The translations under genes were made by a program, and so were the position numbers. A DNA stretch of 5,062 bases, taken from JAJYTL01 sp046705265. Its GTDB lineage: Bacteria > Pseudomonadota > Alphaproteobacteria > Ferrovibrionales > Ferrovibrionaceae. Positions 1 through 5,062 of this stretch are shown here, piece by piece; the first letter of the stretch is position 1; each line of letters begins with the position of its first letter. The notes under the pieces were generated by a model. It made no database searches. It was not told the origin of the DNA and saw only the letters and a list, made by a program, of their open reading frames with translations. Where the stretch lies: contig JBJKQL010000038.1 of assembly GCA_046705265.1 (NCBI GenBank), positions 1 through 5,062 on the forward strand. The letters run 5' to 3'.

Positions 1-59
1 ACATCCCGCAGCGATTTCGCCCATAATTCCAGCGTCGTCTCGATCGATGCCCCTGCCAT
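1..59 (-). CDS. Probable IS701-family-like transposase, N-terminal fragment cut by the window edge
   Basis: Only the first 20 residues are visible, beginning MAGAS and continuing TTLELWAKSLRDV before the left edge. The pattern of an acidic and Leu-rich start followed by ELWAxSLRDV is what I remember from the N-termini of IS701-family (DDE-type) transposases, which would cut and paste the element. The start is supported by a good ribosome binding site, GGGAGGA, 7 bases upstream of the ATG on the minus strand. A second ATG four bases upstream (position 63) is in another frame and gives a less recognisable peptide. The catalytic domain lies outside the window, so the family call rests on a short N-terminal match from memory and could be wrong; that some gene starts here leftward is more certain than its name. 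Confidence 0.5.
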   Translation of the reverse strand, partial: MAGASIETTLELWAKSLRD

Positions 60-146
60 CCATGATCCTCCCAATCATGGTGACCCATCGAGTCAGAACT
101 TACATAAAAAGGCAACTGTAATGTTAGAGCGGTAGGCTGAAGATAG
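1..146 (-). mobile_element. Possible end of an IS701-like insertion sequence, outer boundary unresolved
   Basis: If the fragment at 1-59 is a transposase, the 5' end of its element must lie in the noncoding stretch between about 64 and 146, just beyond the stop codon of the CinA-like gene. This stretch is visibly more A/T-rich than its surroundings (for example around 97-127). The terminal inverted repeat and target duplication cannot be identified because the other end of the element is outside the window, so the right boundary given here is only an upper limit. Confidence 0.3.
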
Positions 147-908
147 TCAGTTCGAGATATCCTCGATGATCTCAGCGCCGAATTCGCGGGCCAGACGAAT
201 ATAATCCTCTGCCGCCGCACCGAGCCGGGCGACATCTGGACCGCGAAAGACGATCGATGTGCCGTAGCGGCCGTCTCGTTGAAATGGATAGGAGCCGATC
301 GTGACGTCCGGATAGGTTTCCTGCAGTTGGCCAAGCGGTGTCGCGATCAGGCCTTCGGTGATAAAGGCACCGATGGTGCGGGAACGGAGCGGACGGCCCC
401 CCACCAACTGATCACGGAAGCCGCTGAACATTGCCTGCATAATCACCGGAATGCCGGCCATGACAAAGACATTGCCAATGCGAAAACCGGGGGCTTGCGA
501 GATCGGATTGTCGATCAGCGTTGCACCTTCCGGGACGCGTGCCATGCGAAGCCGGGCTGTGGTCATCTCACCCAAGCCATAACGCGCCTTTATGCGAGCA
601 ACCGCTTCCGGCTGAACGTTGAGCGGCACGCCAAAGGCCTTGGCGATCGCATCAGCCGTGATGTCATCATGGGTCGGGCCGATGCCACCCGAGGTGAATA
701 TGTAATCGAAGCCACCGCGCACCTCGTTGACTGTCCGGATGATGGCCTCCTCGACATCCGGTATGACTCGTGCCTCGCGCAGCCGGACGCCGATTTCATT
801 CAGCTGCACTGCGATCCAGGCGAGATTAGCGTCGCGGGTGCGGCCCGAGAGAATCTCCTCGCCGATTACGACCATGCAGGCGGTATAAATCTTCTCCTCT
901 TGCGCCAT
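147..908 (-). CDS. Short CinA-like protein with a MoaB/Mog-type molybdopterin-binding domain
   Basis: The 253-residue protein is a short form of the CinA (competence/damage-inducible protein A) family. It keeps the N-terminal MoaB/Mog-like fold and lacks the C-terminal NMN amidohydrolase domain of full-length CinA. Visible motifs are GEEILSGRTRD (16-26), the nucleotide/molybdopterin-loop signature TSGGIGPTHDDIT (72-84), and PGFRIGNVFVMAGIP (140-154). Proteins of this size are common in alphaproteobacteria; their true substrate is unsettled and a role in molybdenum cofactor synthesis should not be assumed. The start at 908 is chosen because GGGAG lies just upstream and homology begins here; the frame stays open to an upstream ATG at 1013, but those 35 Arg/Gly-rich residues look non-native. 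It is transcribed divergently from sfsA, and its stop codon sits next to a probable insertion sequence. No lesion is seen. Confidence 0.9.
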   Translation of the reverse strand: MAQEEKIYTACMVVIGEEILSGRTRDANLAWIAVQLNEIGVRLREARVIPDVEEAIIRTVNEVRGGFDYIFTSGGIGPTHDDITADAIAKAFGVPLNVQPEAVARIKARYGLGEMTTARLRMARVPEGATLIDNPISQAPGFRIGNVFVMAGIPVIMQAMFSGFRDQLVGGRPLRSRTIGAFITEGLIATPLGQLQETYPDVTIGSYPFQRDGRYGTSIVFRGPDVARLGAAAEDYIRLAREFGAEIIEDISN

Positions 909-1022
909 CTGTTCTCCCGTCCCCCGGCATCCTCGCCGCCGAAAGCCCCGATATCCGGGCCAAAGACCTTCGCCAAGGACCATGCTACAACATTCCCGGG
1001 CCGCCCTTCGCATGGCCGTGCC

Positions 1023-1051
1023 CTTATAGCCTGGACGGCCGGTCGCCGGAA
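1023..1051 (-). promoter_or_regulatory. Candidate promoter for the CinA-like gene
   Basis: On the minus strand TATAAG (1028-1023) resembles a -10 box and TTCCGG (1051-1046) lies 17 bases upstream as a weak -35. Transcription would start about 110 bases before the chosen start codon at 908. The -10 match is good, the -35 match is poor, and nothing else confirms it. Confidence 0.25.
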
Positions 1052-1054
1052 GAC

Positions 1055-1083
1055 TTGCCGCCTGCGGTTCGTCTGGCTAGGTT
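1055..1083 (+). promoter_or_regulatory. Candidate promoter for sfsA-map
   Basis: TTGCCG (1055-1060) and TAGGTT (1078-1083) are spaced by 17 bases, matching the sigma-70 layout. Transcription would then begin almost at the sfsA ATG (1090), implying a leaderless or very short-leader message; this fits the poor ribosome binding site there (only a TAGG 8 bases before the ATG). In GC-rich DNA such matches arise by chance, so this is tentative. Confidence 0.25.
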
Positions 1084-1089
1084 GCGCCG

Positions 1090-1842
1090 ATGCGTTTTCC
1101 GGAACCGCTGATCGAAGCCCGGCTGAAACGGCGCTACAAGCGCTTCCTCGCCGATGTCGAGCTTTCGGGCGGCGAGGTCGTCACCGTGCATTGCGCCAAC
1201 CCGGGCGCCATGCTCGGACTCGCCGAGCCCGGCTCCGAGATTTGGCTTTCACCGCAAAATAGCCCAGGCCGAAAGCTCTCTTATGCCTGGGAATTCACCC
1301 GCGTCGGAGGGCATCTCGTCGGCATCAATACGGCCCGTCCGAACGCTCTGGTCGCGGAAGCCATCGCTGCCAACGGCATCGCCGAGCTTGTCGGCTATCC
1401 CGAGCTGCGCCGAGAGGTCCGATACGGCGAAAACTCGCGGATTGACATCCTGCTTTCGGGCACCGGCAGGCCGGATTGTTATGTCGAGGTCAAGAATGTC
1501 CACTTGATGCGTGAGTCCGGACTCGCCGAATTTCCGGACTCAGTAACCGCGAGGGGGACCAAACACCTCGTCGAGCTCAGCCGCGTGGCGGAGCAAGGCC
1601 GGCGCGCGGTCATGCTTTACCTCGTGCAGCGGACGGATTGCCGGGACTTTGCGCTGGCCGAGGACATCGATCCAGTCTATGCCGCAGCCTTTAGCAAGGC
1701 ATTGGCAAGTGGCGTCGAGGCCCTATGTTATAGTTGCTCCTTAAGCCTCGACCGCATTGTGGTGAACCGGGCCCTGCCGATACGGCGCCGGGTAGCCGGA
1801 AGGCGATCCCCTCAACGACCAGACAAGGTAAGAACTCGATGA
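1090..1842 (+). CDS. sfsA: SfsA family protein (sugar fermentation stimulation protein homologue)
   Basis: This 250-residue protein matches SfsA along its length. The N-terminal part (about 1-85) has the family signatures RRYKRFLADVEL (14-25) and HCANPGAM (34-41), corresponding to an OB-like fold. The remainder corresponds to a PD-(D/E)XK nuclease-like domain, with D119 in the SRIDIL segment, then E133 and K135 in VEVKN, and the conserved AEFPDSVTARGTKHL block (146-160). In E. coli the gene was found through effects on maltose metabolism and the product binds DNA; its biochemical role is not established. The start matches the usual SfsA N-terminus (FPEPL near residue 3). The last 17 or so residues, rich in Arg, extend past the usual family end near IDRPLP (here VNRALP, 225-230) and look like extra tail. 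Its stop overlaps the map start as ATGA, suggesting translational coupling. Confidence 0.95.
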   Translation: MRFPEPLIEARLKRRYKRFLADVELSGGEVVTVHCANPGAMLGLAEPGSEIWLSPQNSPGRKLSYAWEFTRVGGHLVGINTARPNALVAEAIAANGIAELVGYPELRREVRYGENSRIDILLSGTGRPDCYVEVKNVHLMRESGLAEFPDSVTARGTKHLVELSRVAEQGRRAVMLYLVQRTDCRDFALAEDIDPVYAAAFSKALASGVEALCYSCSLSLDRIVVNRALPIRRRVAGRRSPQRPDKVRTR

Positions 1843-2672
1843 GTGGCGTTAGCTACATACCCGCCGATCAGGTGACCAGCCGCCGCACTGGCATCATCAA
1901 GATCCATAATGACGAAGCCTTCGCGGGAATGCGGGCCGCAGGCCGGCTCGCGGCTGAGACGCTTGACTACATCGTTCCATTCGTGGTCTCGGGCATAAGC
2001 ACCGGAAAACTCGACCAGCTCTGCCACCAGTTTATTCTTGACCACGAAGCGGTGCCCGCGCCGCTCGGCTATCGCGGTTTCCCAAAGTCGATCTGCACAT
2101 CGGTCAACCATGTCGTCTGTCATGGCATCCCGGACGAGCGCAAGATCTTGCGCGATGGCGACATCGTGAACATCGATATCACGGTGATCCTCGCGGGCTG
2201 GCACGGTGACACCAGCCGAATGTTTTTCGTCGGCAATGTTGGGGTTAAAGGGCGGCGGCTTTCGGACGTCACCTATGAAGCGATGATGCGCGGTATCGCC
2301 GAGGTGAAACCGGGAAATACCACAGGCGACATCGGCCATGCGATCCAGCGTTATGTCGAAGGTCAGCGCTGCTCGGTGGTGCGCGACTTCTGCGGTCACG
2401 GACTTGGCAAAGTATTCCACGACGCCCCCAACATTCTGCATTATGGCGAGCGCGGCAGCGGCATCGAGTTGAAGCCCGGCATGTTCTTCACCATCGAACC
2501 GATGGTCAATCTTGGCACGTGGGAAGTGAAGGTGTTGAGCGACGGCTGGACCGCGGTGACCAAGGATCGCGCCCTTTCCGCCCAGTTCGAGCACTCGGTC
2601 GGCGTCACGCCCGAGGGAGTCGAGATCTTCACGCTGTCGCCAAAGGGCTGGCACAAGCCGCCTTACGGTTAA
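1839..2672 (+). CDS. map: Type I methionine aminopeptidase
   Basis: Methionine aminopeptidase removes the initiator Met from nascent proteins in the cytoplasm, using two divalent metal ions. This 277-residue protein has every expected catalytic residue: H95 in CHGIPDE, metal ligands D113 and D124 in GDIVNIDITV and GWHGDTSRMF, H187 in CGHGLGKVFHDAP, E220 in FTIEPMV, and E251 in AQFEHSVGVT. It lacks the zinc-finger extension of eukaryotic type I enzymes, and the length is normal for alphaproteobacterial forms. The start at 1839 overlaps the sfsA stop by 4 bases (ATGA) and has AAGG about 10 bases upstream inside sfsA. The frame is open back to 1734, but that part overlaps sfsA and shows no homology. 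sfsA and map therefore probably share a transcript. Alphaproteobacteria often carry more than one map copy, so this need not be the only one. Confidence 0.97.
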   Translation: MSGVSYIPADQVTSRRTGIIKIHNDEAFAGMRAAGRLAAETLDYIVPFVVSGISTGKLDQLCHQFILDHEAVPAPLGYRGFPKSICTSVNHVVCHGIPDERKILRDGDIVNIDITVILAGWHGDTSRMFFVGNVGVKGRRLSDVTYEAMMRGIAEVKPGNTTGDIGHAIQRYVEGQRCSVVRDFCGHGLGKVFHDAPNILHYGERGSGIELKPGMFFTIEPMVNLGTWEVKVLSDGWTAVTKDRALSAQFEHSVGVTPEGVEIFTLSPKGWHKPPYG

Positions 2673-2737
2673 GCGGCGATCGTGGCGGCCGCGACAACAA
2701 GATAAAAAGGACGGCTGCGGGGGGCGAGGTTCGGTAG

Positions 2738-3489
2738 AGGCAGGCAAAACAAGAAAAAACAGACGATCGAACGGCGCCCCCTGATACCAGCGGCATCCAC
2801 GAGGATGCCCAGCGCGGCGCGGATTATCGTGGCCATCGTGAGCGCCTGCGCCAACATTTCCTCAAGAGTCCGGCCGCGATCGCCGATTACGAACTGCTCG
2901 AAATGATTCTCTTTGGCGGCCCGCACGCGGGGTGACACCAAGCCCCTCGCGAAGGCGCCCTTGCGTCATTTCGGCACCCTCGCAGCGGTGCTTGCGGCGC
3001 CGCCGGAACGCCTCGCCGAGATGCAGGGAGCGGGTTCGCCCGCGCGATCTCGGCGACACTCGCCCTGTGCCGCGAGGCGGCTGCCCGGCTTACCCGCGCG
3101 GAGGCTGTGCGGCGGCCTGTTATCGCTTCACGGCAGGCGCTTCTCGACTATTGCCAGATCACCATGAGCGAGACGCCAGTCGAACAGCTCCGTATCGTAT
3201 TTCTCGACCGCAAGAACGCCATTATCGCCGACGAAGTGCAACAGCAGGGAACGGTGGACCATACCCGTTCTATCCGCGTGAGGTGTTGAAACGAGCGCTT
3301 GTGCTTAGCGCCAGCGCGCGCATTGTGATTCATAATCACCCGTACGGCGACCCGACGCCCTCCCGCGCCGATATTGAGATGACAGAGGAAATCCGAGACG
3401 CCGCCAAGGCGATTGGCATCCGGCCGCATGATCATCTCGTCATCGGCCGCGGCCGCCACGCAAGCTTCAAGAGTCTTGGTCTGCTCTAA
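2738..3489 (+). pseudogene. radC: radC (JAB/MPN domain protein), broken by three frameshifts and lacking a start codon
   Basis: RadC-family similarity runs through the whole locus but changes frame three times. Segment 1 (2738 to about 2919) carries GHRERLRQHFLKS and DYELLEMILFG, then hits TGA at 2933. Segment 2 (about 2916-3034) carries TRGDTKPLAKA and a helix-hairpin-helix-like stretch ending EMQGAG. Segment 3 (about 3035-3265) carries LLDYCQITM, FLDRKNAIIADEVQQQGTVDHT and the JAMM glutamate (3233-3235), then stops at 3287. Segment 4 (about 3264-3489) carries FYPREVLKRAL, the metal motif HNHP..GDPTPSRAD, and the usual C-terminus HASFKSLGLL. The shifts fit one extra base near 2915-2920, one missing near 3032-3036 and one missing near 3264-3267. 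No ATG, GTG or TTG precedes the conserved region in segment 1's frame. Intact RadC is a putative JAMM metal-dependent protein of unclear function, despite its old DNA-repair name. Either recent decay or clustered sequence errors would explain this. Confidence 0.9.
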
Positions 3490-3501
3490 GCGTTGCACGC
3501 G

Positions 3502-3525
3502 GGTCCGGCCTCGCAAGGCCGCACC
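3502..3525 (+). terminator. GC-rich hairpin after radC, possible weak terminator
   Basis: CGGCCT and AGGCCG form a perfect 6-base-pair stem around a CGCA loop (3506-3521), and GGT/ACC extend it by three pairs beyond one C-C mismatch. It sits 12 bases after the radC stop, where a terminator would be expected, but no T-run follows, so it may act only with Rho, or be chance structure. Confidence 0.3.
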
Positions 3526-3542
3526 GAAACATCCCGGATTCC

Positions 3543-3572
3543 TTGCGAGTTGCCGAGCTTCCGAGCTATCTT
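3543..3572 (+). promoter_or_regulatory. Candidate promoter for purB
   Basis: TTGCGA (3543-3548) and TATCTT (3567-3572) are 18 bases apart, in the gap between the radC remnant and the purB ATG at 3605, giving a leader of roughly 25 bases. It would let purB be transcribed independently of the broken radC. No other support is available. Confidence 0.3.
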
Positions 3573-3604
3573 TGCTTTTTACGCTCCCGTGGTCCGATAT
3601 CCCG

Positions 3605-4903
3605 ATGATTCCGCGCTATACTCGCCCCGAAATGGCGGCCATCTGGTCGCTCGACAACCGCTATCAGATCTGGCTCGACATAGAGATCCATGCCTGCGAC
3701 GCCATGGCGGTGCTTGGCCTGATCCCGAAAAGTGCAGCAGAAACGATCCGCAAGAAAGGTACCTTTGACGTTCAGCGGATCGAAGAAATCGAGCGCGAGA
3801 CGCGCCACGACGTCATTGCCTTCCTCACCAATGTTGCCGAGCATGTCGGCGCGGACGCCCGTTTCCTGCATCAGGGCATGACGTCGTCCGATGTGCTCGA
3901 TACCTGTCTCGCTGTCCAGCTCAAACAGGCAAGCGCTATTTTGCTTGCGGACATCGACCTGCTACTCGCCGCGCTGAAGCGCCGCGCCTTCGAGTTCAAG
4001 CTCACCCCTTGCGTCGGGCGCAGCCACGGCATCCATGCCGAGCCCACGACTTTCGGCCTTAAACTTGCCCAGGCCTACGCCGAGTTCACCCGTCAGCGCG
4101 CCCGGCTGGTCAGCGCCCGGGACGAAATCGCGACCTGCGCGATTTCGGGCGCGGTCGGCACCTTCGCCCATCTCGACCCCCGCATCGAGGCGCACGTGGC
4201 GGAAAAACTCGACCTCAAAGTCGAGCCGATCTCAAGCCAGATCGTCCCGCGCGACCGCCATGCCCAGTTCTTCGCGACGCTCGGCGTGATCGCTTCCTCG
4301 ATCGAGCGGCTCGCGACCGAAATCCGCCATTTGCAGCGGACCGAGGTCGGCGAGGCGGAGGAACGCTTTGCGACCGGCCAGAAAGGCTCGTCGGCGATGC
4401 CGCACAAACGCAACCCGGTGCTCAGCGAGAACCTAACCGGCCTCGCCCGCCTTGTTCGCTCGGCGGCGCTGCCGGCCATGGAAGACGTCGCGCTCTGGCA
4501 CGAACGCGACATTTCGCATTCGTCGGTTGAACGGGGGATCGGCCCCGATGCCACCACACATTTGGATTTCGCCTTGGCACGCCTCGCCCAAGTCATCGAG
4601 GAACTGGTGGTCTATCCGGAAGCAATGCGCCGTAACCTGGATCGCCTGGGCGGCTTGGTCAATTCGCAGCGCGTGCTCCTCGCCCTTACGGAAAAGGGCA
4701 TGAGCCGCGAGGAAGCCTATCGTCTGGTCCAGCGCGCGGCGATGCAAATTTGGCAAAAAGGCGGCGATTTCGGAGCCCTGCTCGCCGCCGAGCCCGAGGT
4801 ATCGGCACGGCTCCGCGCCACTGACCTTGCCGAGCTACTGGCTCTCGAGCCACACCTGAAAAACGTCGATTTCATCTTCGCGCGGGTGTTCGGCGAGACC
4901 TGA
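3605..4903 (+). CDS. purB: Adenylosuccinate lyase
   Basis: PurB catalyses two fumarate-releasing steps: SAICAR to AICAR in de novo purine synthesis, and adenylosuccinate to AMP. It is a cytoplasmic homotetramer of the aspartase/fumarase superfamily with active sites formed by three subunits. The 432-residue length matches the short bacterial class typified by Bacillus subtilis PurB. Visible features are RYTRPEM (4-10), TRHDV with H68, HQGMTSSD with H89 and the 93-96 loop, GRSHGIHAEP with H141, and the flexible signature loop GSSAMPHKRNP (261-271) with the catalytic serine at 262/263, K268 and N270. H68, H89 and H141 fall at the same numbers as the active-site histidines reported for B. subtilis. 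The start at 3605 puts RYTRPEM at the N-terminus as in relatives; the frame is open back to 3413 but overlaps radC without homology. No clear Shine-Dalgarno sequence precedes it. Confidence 0.97.
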   Translation: MIPRYTRPEMAAIWSLDNRYQIWLDIEIHACDAMAVLGLIPKSAAETIRKKGTFDVQRIEEIERETRHDVIAFLTNVAEHVGADARFLHQGMTSSDVLDTCLAVQLKQASAILLADIDLLLAALKRRAFEFKLTPCVGRSHGIHAEPTTFGLKLAQAYAEFTRQRARLVSARDEIATCAISGAVGTFAHLDPRIEAHVAEKLDLKVEPISSQIVPRDRHAQFFATLGVIASSIERLATEIRHLQRTEVGEAEERFATGQKGSSAMPHKRNPVLSENLTGLARLVRSAALPAMEDVALWHERDISHSSVERGIGPDATTHLDFALARLAQVIEELVVYPEAMRRNLDRLGGLVNSQRVLLALTEKGMSREEAYRLVQRAAMQIWQKGGDFGALLAAEPEVSARLRATDLAELLALEPHLKNVDFIFARVFGET

Positions 4904-4960
4904 CATCAGGGACGGCCCGTTAACGTAAATCGTGCCCTAGCAGCCTGTCGGACTGGATCT

Positions 4961-5062
4961 TTACAGCCGAATACCGAGGATGATTTTGCCGCTGCCGGCT
5001 TTTGGCGGCGCGTGTCGCTCGTCGACCGCGTCGTGATCGCCCGTATTGACCGGCCAGCGTCT
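4961..5062 (-). CDS. Possible C-terminal end of a convergent gene, cut by the window edge
   Basis: A minus-strand frame enters from the right edge and ends at TAA (4963-4961), giving 33 residues that finish with KAGSGKIILGIRL. The third codon positions are about 73 percent G/C, which fits coding sequence, and the arrangement would be convergent with purB. The pattern of an acidic/Ala segment, then H, six residues to a Gly, then GKIIL vaguely recalls the C-terminus of medium-chain zinc-type dehydrogenases or quinone oxidoreductases, but the match is weak and short. Several other frames in this stretch are also open, so the region may be noncoding or a remnant. Confidence 0.25.
   Translation of the reverse strand, partial: RRWPVNTGDHDAVDERHAPPKAGSGKIILGIRL

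Noticed and set aside
909..1013. N-terminal extension of the cinA-like protein starting at 1013
   Set aside because: The 35 extra residues are Arg/Gly/Cys-rich with no family similarity, while the ATG at 908 has a good ribosome binding site and the expected family N-terminus.
279..1262. Long open frame on the plus strand, 327 codons, across the cinA-like gene and the start of sfsA
   Set aside because: It is antisense to the clear CinA-type gene, overlaps the sfsA start in another frame, and its translation shows no recognisable domain; GC-rich DNA leaves such shadow frames open.
1812..2747. Long open frame on the minus strand, 311 codons, opposite map
   Set aside because: It covers map, whose catalytic residues are all present on the plus strand, and its product is His/Arg/Ala-rich without any family signature.
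2905..3270. Programmed ribosomal frameshifting as the explanation for the radC frame changes
   Set aside because: Three shifts in different directions would be needed, no slippery heptamer followed by a pseudoknot is evident, and there is no usable start codon.
2932..3489. A single 185-codon open frame that could be called a truncated radC gene
   Set aside because: Only its last 75 or so codons are RadC-like. The first part is an out-of-frame Arg/Pro-rich translation of DNA whose RadC sequence lies in the other frames, so it is not a genuine shorter protein.
4908..4938. Inverted repeat AGGGACG / CGTGCCCT after purB as an intrinsic terminator
   Set aside because: The stem is only 7 pairs with a bulge, the loop is 16 bases and no T-run follows on either strand, so it is too weak to call.

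Overview
The window looks like a chromosomal segment from an alphaproteobacterium, probably of the order Hyphomicrobiales (Rhizobiales). It is GC-rich with strong G/C preference at third codon positions. The gene order, a short CinA-like molybdopterin-binding-domain protein, sfsA, map, radC, then purB, is one I associate with that group from memory. The genus cannot be told from the sequence.

Layout from left to right. Positions 1-59 (minus) hold the first 20 codons of a gene running off the left edge, which resembles the N-terminus of an IS701-family transposase. Positions 147-908 (minus) encode a short CinA-type protein. A 181-base divergent gap (909-1089) separates it from a rightward run: sfsA (1090-1842) and map (1839-2672), which overlap by 4 bases (ATGA). 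Next is a radC-like locus (about 2738-3489) that is not intact: its RadC-like protein sequence is spread over three reading frames by three single-base-type frameshifts, and no start codon is visible. purB (3605-4903) follows and is intact. The last 159 bases hold no certain gene; a minus-strand frame ending at 4961 may be the tail of a convergent gene.

Functionally these are housekeeping genes that do not form one pathway. Map removes the initiator methionine from new proteins, PurB acts twice in purine nucleotide metabolism, SfsA is a poorly understood nuclease-fold protein, and the CinA-like protein carries only the MoaB/Mog-type domain. sfsA and map are probably co-transcribed. The most notable point is the decayed (or mis-sequenced) radC between four intact neighbours, plus a probable insertion sequence at the left edge. 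I see no sign of a new defence or other novel system here.
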